Source of the DNA: Paenibacillus_G sp049942825
Lineage (GTDB): Bacteria > Bacillota > Bacilli > Paenibacillales > NBRC-103111
DNA length: 64,000 bases
Direction: 5' to 3'
Assembly (NCBI RefSeq): GCF_049942825.1
Contig: NZ_CP187970.1
Span: 3,534,001 to 3,598,000 of the forward strand
Position numbers and translations under genes: made by a program. This document shows, one piece after another, positions 39,835 to 47,957 of this stretch; positions within the stretch are counted from its first letter, which is position 1, and every line of letters starts with the position of its first letter. Under the pieces are notes generated by a model. It was given only the letters and a program-made list of their open reading frames with translations, had not been told where the DNA came from and searched no databases.

Positions 39835-41010
39835 ATGGAAGTATTCTGGTTTATCCCGACACACGGGGACGGACGTTATTTGGGGACGAATAAGGGAGCA
39901 AGAGCGGTGGATTATCCTTACATGCGCCAGATCGCACAGGCGGCAGACCAGCTTGGTTACGGCGGGGTACTGCTGCCGACGGGCAAGTCGTGCGAAGACG
40001 CCTGGATCGTGGCATCCTCGCTCGTGCCGGCAACGGAGCGGCTGAAGTTTCTCGTCGCCGTGAGACCGGGCCTCATGTCTCCGACGCTGTCGGCCAGAAT
40101 GGCGGCGACCCTCGACCGGATCTCCGGCGGACGGCTGCTCATCAACGTGGTGACGGGCGGCGACCCGGTGGAGCTCGCAGGTGACGGATTGTTCCTCGAT
40201 CATACGGCCCGTTATGACCTTACCGATGAGTTCCTCGAGATCTGGAGAAGAGAGCTGGCCGGCGAGGAAGTCACCTATGAAGGCAAGCACCTGAAGGTAG
40301 AAGGCGGCAAGGTACTGTATCCGCCGCTGCAAGGCCCTTACCCGCCGCTTTACTTCGGCGGTTCCTCACCGGCAGCGCAGCAGGTAGCGGCAGACCATAT
40401 CGACGTATACCTGACATGGGGCGAACCGCCGGCGCAGGTGGAGGAGAAGATTCGCACGATGCGCGCCCTGGCCGCAGAGAAGGGACGGACGCTGCGCTTC
40501 GGCATCCGGCTGCACGTGATCGTCCGCGAGACGGCGGACGCGGCGTGGGCTGCGGCGGATGAGCTGATCTCGCATCTCGATGATGAGACCATCGCGAATG
40601 CGCAGAAGGTGTTCGCCCGCTTCGATTCCGAAGGCCAGCGGCGGATGAGCCAGCTGCACAGCGGAGACCGGAGCAAGCTGGAAATCTCGCCGAACCTGTG
40701 GTCCGGCATCGGGCTGGTTCGCGGCGGCGCCGGCACGGCGCTCGTCGGCGATCCGGAGACCGTGGCGGCCCGGATGAAGGAATACGCGGATCTCGGTATC
40801 GAGACATTCATCCTGTCGGGCTACCCACATCTGGAGGAGGCTTACCGCTTTGCGGAGCTCGTGTTCCCGCTGCTGCCGCTGAAGGAGCAGGAGAATGCGC
40901 GGCGTACCGAAGGCGCCAAGAACATCTCGCCTTTCGGCGAAATCGTGGCGAACAATGAGCTGCCGAAGCAGGAAGCGGCGGCCGGCAGGGAAGAGGTGCA
41001 CGCGAAGTGA
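39835..41010 (+). CDS. ssuD: FMNH2-dependent alkanesulfonate monooxygenase
   Basis: A 391-residue luciferase-like enzyme that cleaves alkanesulfonates to aldehyde and sulfite. The start MEVFWFIPTHGDGRYLG is the family hallmark. INVVTGGDPVELAGDGLFLDHTARYDLTDEFL and the GSSPAAQQVAADHIDVYLTWGEPP segment bind flavin and substrate. Length is as expected (380-390). The ribosome site GAGAGGAAG precedes the ATG. Its GTGA overlap with ssuC shows tight coupling. A 20-residue polar C-terminal extension is present. Confidence 0.96.
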   Translation: MEVFWFIPTHGDGRYLGTNKGARAVDYPYMRQIAQAADQLGYGGVLLPTGKSCEDAWIVASSLVPATERLKFLVAVRPGLMSPTLSARMAATLDRISGGRLLINVVTGGDPVELAGDGLFLDHTARYDLTDEFLEIWRRELAGEEVTYEGKHLKVEGGKVLYPPLQGPYPPLYFGGSSPAAQQVAADHIDVYLTWGEPPAQVEEKIRTMRALAAEKGRTLRFGIRLHVIVRETADAAWAAADELISHLDDETIANAQKVFARFDSEGQRRMSQLHSGDRSKLEISPNLWSGIGLVRGGAGTALVGDPETVAARMKEYADLGIETFILSGYPHLEEAYRFAELVFPLLPLKEQENARRTEGAKNISPFGEIVANNELPKQEAAAGREEVHAK

Positions 41011-41789
41011 AGGCGGCCATCCGACTTCCGCGTTCAGGGCAGCTGCTGCCCTGGCTCGTGCCCGTCGTATTGATCGTCGTGTGGCAGATCCTCGGCCAGA
41101 CCGGCGTGATTTCGACCCGCACGCTGCCTACCCCGCTGCAGGTGATAGAGGCGCTCCTGCTCTTGATCCAGAAGGGAACGATCTTCACCTATATCGCCGT
41201 GAGCACGAAACGGGCCTTCCTGGGCTTTGCGATCGGCGGGGGGATCGGTTTCCTGCTCGGGCTCATCAACGGGGTGTCTCCGCTGCTGGAGAAGCTGACG
41301 GACTCCTCCATGCAGATGGTCCGCAACATTCCTCATCTGGCCCTCATCCCGCTGGTTATCCTGTGGTTCGGGATCGGCGAGGAGGCGAAGCTGTTCCTCG
41401 TGGCGCTGGGCGTGTCCTTCCCGATCTATCTCAATACGTTCCACGGCATCCGGTCCGTGGACCCGGGTCTGATCGAGATGGGGCGGGTATACGGCCTGAA
41501 GGGCGGTCCGCTCTTCTGGAAGGTGATTCTCCCCGGCGCGCTGCCGAGCATTCTCGTCGGCGTCCGCTACGCGCTTGGCATTATGTGGATCACCCTGATC
41601 GTGGCCGAGACGATCTCAGCTGATTCGGGGATTGGTTACATGGCGATGAACGCCAGGGAATTCATGCAGATGGATGTCGTCGTCCTCAGTATCCTGATCT
41701 ATGCCCTGCTCGGCAAGCTGTCCGATGTGATGGCGAAGCTGCTCGAGAAGCAGTGGCTGCAGTGGCATCCGAACTTCAAGAAAGCCTGA
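41007..41789 (+). CDS. ssuC: Sulfonate ABC transporter permease
   Basis: A 260-residue, six-helix permease. Start GTG at 41007 overlaps the ssuD stop by GTGA. The cytoplasmic loop EMGRVYGLKGGPLFWKVILPGALPSILVG (about 161-189) is the EAA motif. LTDSSMQMVRNIPHLALIPLVILWFGIGE is the typical SsuC/TauC stretch. It pairs with SsuB 30 bp downstream and SsuA upstream. Confidence 0.94.
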   Translation: MKAAIRLPRSGQLLPWLVPVVLIVVWQILGQTGVISTRTLPTPLQVIEALLLLIQKGTIFTYIAVSTKRAFLGFAIGGGIGFLLGLINGVSPLLEKLTDSSMQMVRNIPHLALIPLVILWFGIGEEAKLFLVALGVSFPIYLNTFHGIRSVDPGLIEMGRVYGLKGGPLFWKVILPGALPSILVGVRYALGIMWITLIVAETISADSGIGYMAMNAREFMQMDVVVLSILIYALLGKLSDVMAKLLEKQWLQWHPNFKKA

Positions 41790-41818
41790 CCGGGCACAAC
41801 GGAAGGAGGGCTCATCGC

Positions 41819-42592
41819 ATGAGCCGCAAACAGGGAACGGAGCTTAGAGTCCAGGGAGTATCGAAGACCTTCGGGGAGAAAACGGTGCTGACCGGCATAG
41901 ACCTCGAACTGAAGCCGGGCGAATTCACCGCGATCGTCGGACGAAGCGGGTGCGGCAAAAGCACGCTCCTGCGCCTGGTGGCCGGGCTGGAGCAGCCTAC
42001 GCAGGGAAGCATTGCTGTGAACAGCGCCGCTTCCCGGGGCATCCACCCGGATACCCGCATCATGTTCCAGGATGCGAGGCTCCTGCCCTGGCAGCGGGTG
42101 CTCGCCAACGTGGAGATCGGCGCGCTGCCCGGAGATAAGGCCTCGGCGGCCGATGCGCTGCGGCTGGTCGGCCTATCGGACCGGGCCGGCGCTTGGCCCG
42201 GGGTCCTCTCCGGCGGGCAGAAGCAGCGTGTCTCCCTCGCCCGGGCGCTGGCCGGCAGGCCCAAGCTCCTCCTCCTGGACGAGCCGCTTGGCGCGCTTGA
42301 TGCGCTTACCCGCATCGACATGCAGGAGCTGATAGAGCGGCTGTGGCTGGAGCAGGGCTTCTCGGCGATCCTCGTCACTCATGACGTCAGTGAGGCCGTA
42401 GCGCTCGCGGACCGGGTCGTGCTGATCGAAGAGGGCCGGGTCGCCATGGACCTGCCCATCGAGCTGGACCGTCCCCGCGAGCGGGACAGCGGCTTCGCTT
42501 ATTACGAGAAGCTGATTCTGGACCGGATCATGCATCGCACCCGGGAGCAGGCCGTAACGGAGCGGAAACGGGAGATCTCGTTTTCTATATAA
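41819..42592 (+). CDS. ssuB: Sulfonate ABC transporter ATP-binding protein
   Basis: A 257-residue ATPase. Walker A GRSGCGKST (about 41-49), Q-loop MFQDARLLPW, signature LSGGQKQRVSLARAL, Walker B LLLLDEPLGALD and switch THDVSEA. Length and the RLLPW Q-loop match SsuB. The ATG at 41819 follows GGAAGGAGGG. The C-terminal basic tail RTREQAVTERKRE is typical. It ends the first sulfonate set; an 80-bp gap with a possible regulatory element follows. Confidence 0.94.
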   Translation: MSRKQGTELRVQGVSKTFGEKTVLTGIDLELKPGEFTAIVGRSGCGKSTLLRLVAGLEQPTQGSIAVNSAASRGIHPDTRIMFQDARLLPWQRVLANVEIGALPGDKASAADALRLVGLSDRAGAWPGVLSGGQKQRVSLARALAGRPKLLLLDEPLGALDALTRIDMQELIERLWLEQGFSAILVTHDVSEAVALADRVVLIEEGRVAMDLPIELDRPRERDSGFAYYEKLILDRIMHRTREQAVTERKREISFSI

Positions 42593-42603
42593 TCCGACTT
42601 TTC

Positions 42604-42645
42604 GCATAGGAAATATATAAACCATATTTTCATAGAACCAGCGTC
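42604..42645 (+). promoter_or_regulatory. Candidate sulfur-regulator element and promoter region
   Basis: CATAGGAAATATATAAACC (42605-42623) and ATAAACCATAT at 42617-42627, then CATAGAACC. The 11-mer is identical to one before sbp, and CATAGGAA also occurs before yezD. It could allow the second half of the ssu region to be induced separately under sulfur limitation. Confidence 0.4.
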
Positions 42646-42674
42646 TCAATTCAAAATTGGAAGGAGCCCGATCC

Positions 42675-43028
42675 ATGACGGCGTACTCCGCATTACAGGA
42701 AGACGTAACCTTTCCACCAGCCGGTTCGGCCGGTCAAGCCGGTACACCCCCGCAGGAGGGGGCCGATGTGCTGCAGCTGCCCGATCTGCTCTTCGTCACT
42801 TACTGCTTCCGGACGTTCGGTCTGAACCGGGGCATCTACAATACCATTGACGAGTGGCTGTACCGAAGCGGCATTCTCGAGATTACGAAGCGGCGCCAGA
42901 CCGTGATCGCCTTCCTGTCGGAGCAGCAGCGGCAGGGCCGCCCGCCCGGCACCTATCTCAAATTCGGCAAGGGCGCATTGACCGGGCTTCTCCACGATTT
43001 TGTAACGAATGGAGTTCAACCAGAATAA
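42675..43028 (+). CDS. Unknown protein linked to a sulfonate-type ABC pair
   Basis: A 117-residue protein. The ATG at 42675 follows TTGGAAGGAGCCC. The first 35 residues are flexible and Gly/Pro/Ala-rich. The rest, from about residue 36, is a compact alpha-helical domain: DLLFVTYCFRTFGLNRGIYN, TIDEWLYRSGILEITKRRQTV and GTYLKFGKGALTGLLHDFV. No signal peptide, membrane helix or known motif is visible. It is 14 bp upstream of an ATPase gene, in the same operon. I do not recognise it; a regulator or adaptor for the transporter is possible. Confidence 0.8.
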   Translation: MTAYSALQEDVTFPPAGSAGQAGTPPQEGADVLQLPDLLFVTYCFRTFGLNRGIYNTIDEWLYRSGILEITKRRQTVIAFLSEQQRQGRPPGTYLKFGKGALTGLLHDFVTNGVQPE

Positions 43029-43042
43029 GGGAGGTGCCGGCG

Positions 43043-43819
43043 ATGAGCACGGTTTCCATCGATATTGATTTGCCGGAAAAAAGTTTCTCCACCCCGCAGG
43101 GAAGCGTAAAGGCGCTGCAGGATATCCGCGTCAGCATCCGCCAAGGGGAATTCATCACCATCATCGGACCGAGCGGCTGCGGCAAAAGCACCCTGCTCAA
43201 GATTATCGCAGGCCTGGATACGGACCACGGGGGACGCGTGCTGCTCGAGGGGCAGCAGGTCGTGAAGCCGGGCATTGACAAAGGATTCATCTTCCAAGAA
43301 CATCGCCTGTTTCCCTGGCTGACCGTGGAGAAGAATATCGCGGCGGACCTGCCGCTGAACCGCCCTGAGGTGAGGGCCAAGGTCGACGAGCTGATCGCCC
43401 TCGTCCGGCTCCAGGGCTTCGAGAAGTCCTATCCGAGGGAGCTGTCCGGCGGGATGAGCCAGCGGGTGGCGATTGCCAGAGCCCTGCTCCGAAGTCCCAA
43501 AGTGCTGCTGCTTGACGAGCCGTTCGGCGCGCTCGACGCCTTCACGAGAAGCCACCTGCAGGAGGTGCTGCTCGATATCTGGCAGAAGAACCGCACGACG
43601 ATGATCCTCGTCACGCATGATATCGACGAGGCGGTATTCCTCGCGAACCGCGTCATTGTCATGGACGCGAGGCCGGGCACCATCCGCCAGATCGTGCCGG
43701 TCGACCTTCCGTTCCCCCGCAAGAAGGCCAGCTCTTCCTTCCTCGAATTCCGCAAAGCGGTACTGAGCGAGTTCGAGCAGGTCGACGAGCTGGAGCTGGT
43801 GGACAGCTCCGGCATCTGA
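43043..43819 (+). CDS. Second SsuB/TauB-type ABC ATP-binding protein
   Basis: A 258-residue ATPase for nitrate/sulfonate/taurine-type importers. Walker A GPSGCGKST (about 42-50), Q-loop FIFQEHRLFPW, signature LSGGMSQRVAIARAL, Walker B LLLLDEPFGALD and switch THDIDEA. The ATG at 43043 follows GGGAGGTG. It pairs with the permease 37 bp downstream. The two ATPases of the island are only moderately similar, so this is a distinct transporter, not a recent duplicate. Confidence 0.92.
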   Translation: MSTVSIDIDLPEKSFSTPQGSVKALQDIRVSIRQGEFITIIGPSGCGKSTLLKIIAGLDTDHGGRVLLEGQQVVKPGIDKGFIFQEHRLFPWLTVEKNIAADLPLNRPEVRAKVDELIALVRLQGFEKSYPRELSGGMSQRVAIARALLRSPKVLLLDEPFGALDAFTRSHLQEVLLDIWQKNRTTMILVTHDIDEAVFLANRVIVMDARPGTIRQIVPVDLPFPRKKASSSFLEFRKAVLSEFEQVDELELVDSSGI

Positions 43820-43856
43820 CAAACGGTTCAAACCGAGAAGAGAGGAAGTAGACACG

Positions 43857-44750
43857 ATGAGTCAAACAGAAGCCGTAAGAAGCCCCGGCGGTGTGATCGT
43901 CCAGGAGGGGGGCACGGGCAAACAGGCACCCGCCCCTTCGCAGCCGTCCGCAAAGTATGAGGATCGCGTGAAGTCGCAGAAGCGCAAGGACCTGTGGAAC
44001 GCGATATGGCGCGGCAGTGTGCTGCCGGTGTCCATCCTGGTGATCTGGCAGCTGCTCGGCACCTTCGAGCTCGTCTCAGAGACGATCCTCCCGACCCCGG
44101 TCGCCATCGTGCAGGCGTTCTGGGAGCTGCTTGTCTCCGGCGAGCTGCTCGGGCATCTGGAAATTTCGCTCTGGCGCGCGGCCGTGGGCTTCGCGGTAGG
44201 TGGGACCCTTGGACTGCTCTTCGGGTTGGCGGCGGGCCTGTTCCGCGGGGTAGAGCAGTCGGTCGACCCTTCGATTCAGATGCTGCGTACGGTGCCGCAT
44301 CTGGCGGTTACGCCCCTGTTCATCCTGTGGTTCGGCTTCGGGGAATTCTCGAAGATTCTGCTGATTGCCAAGGGGGCCTTCTTCCCGCTGTACGTGCAGA
44401 CGTTCCTTGGGATCCGCAGTGTGGACTCCAAGCTGTTCGATGTGGCGAGGGTGCTCGAATTCAGCCGGCTGCAGCAGGTGACCAAGCTTGTGCTTCCTGC
44501 CGCACTGCCGAACATTCTGCTGGGCCTCCGGCTGTCCATCGGGGTGGCATGGCTCGGCCTCGTCGTGGCGGAGCTCATGGGCTCCAGCGAAGGGGTCGGC
44601 TACCTGATCCTCGACGCGCGGCAGTTCTCGCAGACGGCCGTCGTTTTCGTAGGGATCGTTATTTTTGCTACGGTAGGTAAAGGCTCGGACTCGCTGGTGC
44701 GCCTGCTGGAGAAGCGTCTGTTGAAATGGCGTGACAGCTACAAAGGGTAA
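43857..44750 (+). CDS. Second SsuC/TauC-type ABC permease
   Basis: A 297-residue permease with a polar 45-residue N-terminal extension, then six helices. DPSIQMLRTVPHLAVTPLFILWFGFGEFSK and the EAA loop FDVARVLEFSRLQQVTKLVLPAALPNILLG match the family. AGAGGAAG precedes the ATG at 43857. No binding protein gene accompanies this pair. It may use SsuA encoded 4 kb upstream or a distant one. Confidence 0.92.
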   Translation: MSQTEAVRSPGGVIVQEGGTGKQAPAPSQPSAKYEDRVKSQKRKDLWNAIWRGSVLPVSILVIWQLLGTFELVSETILPTPVAIVQAFWELLVSGELLGHLEISLWRAAVGFAVGGTLGLLFGLAAGLFRGVEQSVDPSIQMLRTVPHLAVTPLFILWFGFGEFSKILLIAKGAFFPLYVQTFLGIRSVDSKLFDVARVLEFSRLQQVTKLVLPAALPNILLGLRLSIGVAWLGLVVAELMGSSEGVGYLILDARQFSQTAVVFVGIVIFATVGKGSDSLVRLLEKRLLKWRDSYKG

Positions 44751-44778
44751 TTCATTGCTCGGATGAGGGAGGCTTGAC

Positions 44779-45261
44779 ATGAAAATTCAAATTGAGCCGC
44801 TGCAGCGCAAGCAGCTGCTGGGAACCGCCGGCACGCACCGTGTGGTGCTGGACCAGCCGGCGGAGCGGGGTGGAGACGACGGCGGCTTCCGTCCGACGGA
44901 GCTGTGGCTGATCGGCCTGTCCGGCTGCGCGGCAGGGACGCTGAAGGGGCTCGCCCGGGAGAAGGGCTTTGCCCTCGATCGTGTGAGCATCGAAGCTGTA
45001 GAGGAAACGAATGGGGAGGGGACGATCTTCCGCGTCACCTTCCATACGACCCTTGAAGGCGCCTTGACGGATGAGGAGAGAGATGAGCTCCTCCGGGAAG
45101 TGAAGGGACGCTGCAAGGTGGTCAAGACGGTGCACCCGTCCATCCATGTGGAATTCCTGGATGCGCGCAAATCCAGCGTCCTCGCGGGAGTCGGCGGAGA
45201 CTCGGAGCAGCAGGAGCCGCCGGAAGCTTGCTCTGCCGAAAGCGGAGCGTGCTGCATCTAG
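44779..45261 (+). CDS. OsmC-family protein
   Basis: A 160-residue protein. The OsmC pattern is FRPTELWLIGLSGCAAGTLKGLAREKG (first conserved cysteine near 54) and LREVKGRCKVVKTVHPSIHVEF (second cysteine near 116), the pair that reduces organic peroxides in true Ohr/OsmC. The C-terminus adds a short cysteine-containing tail (EACSAESGACCI). GAGGGAGGC precedes the ATG at 44779. It sits 28 bp after the permease and is likely part of the same operon, consistent with thiol or sulfur-compound handling. Confidence 0.9.
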   Translation: MKIQIEPLQRKQLLGTAGTHRVVLDQPAERGGDDGGFRPTELWLIGLSGCAAGTLKGLAREKGFALDRVSIEAVEETNGEGTIFRVTFHTTLEGALTDEERDELLREVKGRCKVVKTVHPSIHVEFLDARKSSVLAGVGGDSEQQEPPEACSAESGACCI

Positions 45262-45330
45262 GCAAGGATCAGGGGCAGCCCCGCCGGATCAAGCAGGGGA
45301 AGTCCATACATAAGAAAAGAGGGAAGAACA

Positions 45331-46341
45331 ATGAGCATGGCATACCGCAGATTGGGCCGGACCGGGCTCAAAGTTTCAAATGTAAGCCTGGGAACGATGG
45401 CCTTCGGCCGCTGGATCGACGAGAAACAATCCGCCGATGTGCTGGACACAGCGCTTGATGCGGGGATTAACCTGATCGATACGGCCGACGTGTACGGATC
45501 AGGCATGGACAAGGGCAATCCGCTGGAGACGGGGGAATCCGAGACCATCCTCGGGCGGCTGCTGGGCACAAGGCGGGAAGCGGTCGTTCTGGCGACCAAG
45601 GTGCACGGACGGGTGGGACTTGGGCCTAATGATGCCGGCCAGAGCCGGTATCACATCTACCGCGCCGTGGAAAATTCCCTGAAGCGGCTGAAGACCGACT
45701 ACATCGACCTGTACCAGGTACACCGGTTCGATGAAGAAACGCCGCTCGAGGAGACGCTGCGCGCGCTGGACGATCTGGTGCGCCAAGGCAAGGTCCGTTA
45801 TATCGGCGCTTCTAACTATGCCGCCTGGCAGCTGGCCAAGGCGCACGGCATCTCGGCGCTGCACGGCCTTCACCGCTATGAGAGCGTCCAGCCGGAATAC
45901 AGCCTGATCAACCGCGGGATCGAGCAGGAGCTGCTGCCCTTTGCCGGCTCCGAGGGGGTCGGCGTGATCGTGTACAGTCCGCTCGGCCGCGGGCTGCTCA
46001 CCGGCAAATACGCCTATGGACAGACTCCGCCGGAGGGCTCGCGCGGTGCCGCAGGGGAGAAGCGGCTGCAGACGCTGCTGGAAGAGGAACGCTACTTCGA
46101 GATCGTCGAAGGGCTCGGTGCCATCGCACAGCGCAAGGGCTGGACGCTTGCCCAGCTTGCGCTGAACTGGGTGGTCGGCAGACCTCACGTGACCTCTGCA
46201 ATCCTAGGAGCTTCGCAGGCTAAGCATATTCTGGATTCCACGGCCAAACTTGGTGAGAGCTTGAGTGACGAGGAGCTTCGGGAGATTGATGAGTTAACCC
46301 GGCCGGGGCTCGGCCGCCGCAAGGCGGGTCAGGCACAGTAA
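45331..46341 (+). CDS. Aldo/keto reductase
   Basis: A 336-residue TIM-barrel NADPH reductase. Catalytic residues appear in order: D in INLIDTADVYG (about 49), tyrosine of the same ADVYG, lysine in LATKVHG and histidine in YQVHRFDE. The cofactor site includes VQPEYSLINR, VYSPLGRGLLTGKY and ILGASQAKHI. It resembles YhdN/YakC-type enzymes. It could reduce aldehydes released by SsuD, but that is inference from position. It lies 69 bp after the OsmC gene; a strong hairpin follows the stop. Confidence 0.92.
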   Translation: MSMAYRRLGRTGLKVSNVSLGTMAFGRWIDEKQSADVLDTALDAGINLIDTADVYGSGMDKGNPLETGESETILGRLLGTRREAVVLATKVHGRVGLGPNDAGQSRYHIYRAVENSLKRLKTDYIDLYQVHRFDEETPLEETLRALDDLVRQGKVRYIGASNYAAWQLAKAHGISALHGLHRYESVQPEYSLINRGIEQELLPFAGSEGVGVIVYSPLGRGLLTGKYAYGQTPPEGSRGAAGEKRLQTLLEEERYFEIVEGLGAIAQRKGWTLAQLALNWVVGRPHVTSAILGASQAKHILDSTAKLGESLSDEELREIDELTRPGLGRRKAGQAQ

Positions 46342-46403
46342 CCCGGGCAGGCCGGAGCTGTTTGACAGAAGTGCAGCGACGTTTAGACGTTTAGAACATT
46401 CAA

Positions 46404-46450
46404 AAAGGGACTGCCCCAAGCTTTACGACTCGGGTGCAGTCCCTTTGATT
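46404..46450. terminator. Bidirectional terminator between convergent genes
   Basis: AAAGGGACTGC (46404-46414) pairs with GCAGTCCCTTT (46436-46446), continuing inward as CCC/GGG. It is followed by GATTTT on plus and by TT on minus. The stop codon of the minus-strand MFS gene lies inside the loop, so the terminator is built into its coding end. Confidence 0.88.
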
Positions 46451-47697
46451 TTGCCCGGCGCATCTCTGACGGCCGCCGGCTTGAAGACGGCGACGGGTTC
46501 GGTCTGCTCCTCCGCATGCTGGGCTCCGCCCGGCGCCTTCGGTCCCTTCTGTTTCGGCCGGATGGCGAAGAGTGCGGTGAGCACCCCCAGAATCGAGACG
46601 CCCGCGAGCGAATAGAATAGGGCTGCCGTCGTCCACTTCATGCCGATCGACATCAGCGGCGGACCTGCGGCTACGCCGATGAACCGCATAGAGCTGTACA
46701 CCGAAGAGACCGTGCCGCGCTGTTCTTTCTCGATGCCCTCCGTGATGAGGGCGTCCAGGCACGGCAGGGCGATGCCGATGCCAATACCGCCGATGCCGAC
46801 AACGAGCAGCAGCAGCCAGAGCGTCGTGATGCCGAACCAAGCCATAAAAAGCATGGATGCGGTCAGGATCACAAGTCCGATAACGGTCACCCACTTCATC
46901 CGCAGCTTATCCTCACCGATCCATTTGCCCGTGAGATAAGAAGCGAGACACAGGGCGGAGAGGGGCACGGCGAGCAGGCCGCCTTTGGGTACCCCGTCGA
47001 TGCCGTACAGCTCCTCCAATAGAGTGGAAAGATAGAACAGTACGGCGAAGAGCACCAGCATGCCGATAATCCCTATTAAGAAAATCGCGCTGAGCCAGCG
47101 TCCTTTTACTTTGGCTATATTTACCAAAGATTGCAGGAATGCGGAGAATTTCGGTTTCTCCTTATCCTTGGCTGCCGGAGGAACCTTGACCAGGAAAGCG
47201 ACGAGCAGGATGGAGATCAGGCACAAGACCGGAATGGACAGAAAGACAGCATACCAGGACAGCAGGGCGAGCAGTGATCCAGCAATGGGACTGAGCACCT
47301 TGCCGAACGTATTGGAAGTCTCGACGATCCCGAGCCCCCTGCTCACATCCTGTTCCTTCTTGAACATGTCTCCGACCAGCGGAAGCACGATCGGGAGTCC
47401 TCCCGCAGCACCGATTCCCTGAATGCACCGTCCGATCAGGATGACCGCGAACGTGTAGGCTCCGGCAAACCAGTGGGCCGTCCCGCAGAGGAGTCCTCCT
47501 ACCGCTGCAATGAACAGGCTCGGGATGATGATCTTCTTGCGCCCGAACACGTCCGACATGTACCCCGCGATCGGGATCAGGACGATCGCTACAACGGAGT
47601 ACAGCGTAATAATCAGCGAAATCTGAAAGGAGGTGACCGCAAGCTCCCGCTTCATCAAAGGAAGCGTCGGAATCAGCATGGAATTACCAAGGGTCAT
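46423..47697 (-). CDS. MFS transporter (multidrug exporter type)
   Basis: A 424-residue facilitator in the DHA1-type drug exporter group. GYMSDVFGRKKIIIPSL (about 44-60) is the A motif, and GRCIQGIGAAGGLPIVLPLVGDMF is the motif before helix 5. The C-terminal tail (about 35 residues) is hydrophilic. The ATG at 47697 has no ribosome site and starts inside helix 1. The frame stays open upstream as KKTWDLVAVSSIPLIM, typical for this family, and a CTG at 47751 follows AAGGGGG, so the true start may be that non-standard codon. It is divergent from the amino acid transporter. Confidence 0.87.
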   Translation of the reverse strand: MTLGNSMLIPTLPLMKRELAVTSFQISLIITLYSVVAIVLIPIAGYMSDVFGRKKIIIPSLFIAAVGGLLCGTAHWFAGAYTFAVILIGRCIQGIGAAGGLPIVLPLVGDMFKKEQDVSRGLGIVETSNTFGKVLSPIAGSLLALLSWYAVFLSIPVLCLISILLVAFLVKVPPAAKDKEKPKFSAFLQSLVNIAKVKGRWLSAIFLIGIIGMLVLFAVLFYLSTLLEELYGIDGVPKGGLLAVPLSALCLASYLTGKWIGEDKLRMKWVTVIGLVILTASMLFMAWFGITTLWLLLLVVGIGGIGIGIALPCLDALITEGIEKEQRGTVSSVYSSMRFIGVAAGPPLMSIGMKWTTAALFYSLAGVSILGVLTALFAIRPKQKGPKAPGGAQHAEEQTEPVAVFKPAAVRDAPGKIKGTAPES

Positions 47698-47893
47698 GAT
47701 GAGCGGTATGGATGATACGGCGACAAGATCCCAAGTCTTTTTGGCTTCCAGTCGGGTTACCCCCTTGGGTAGGTCATAATGGCACAGCTGCGATGCGGGA
47801 GGTTTCCGGTAGCCCGGTCAACGCACAAGTGTTATTTTGTTACAGATTCAGCCGATTTATGCGGGGTCAGCGGATGTCGAAAAGCAGGGGTTA

Positions 47894-47923
47894 TTGTCAA
47901 ACTATTACCCTCTATTATATAAT
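47894..47923 (+). promoter_or_regulatory. Promoter of the amino acid transporter
   Basis: TTGTCA (47894-47899) and TATAAT (47918-47923) with an 18-bp spacer, 35 bases before the GTG start of the binding protein. Confidence 0.65.
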
Positions 47924-47957
47924 GTGGAAGTTCATTGAGAGAAAGGGGAATTGACCT

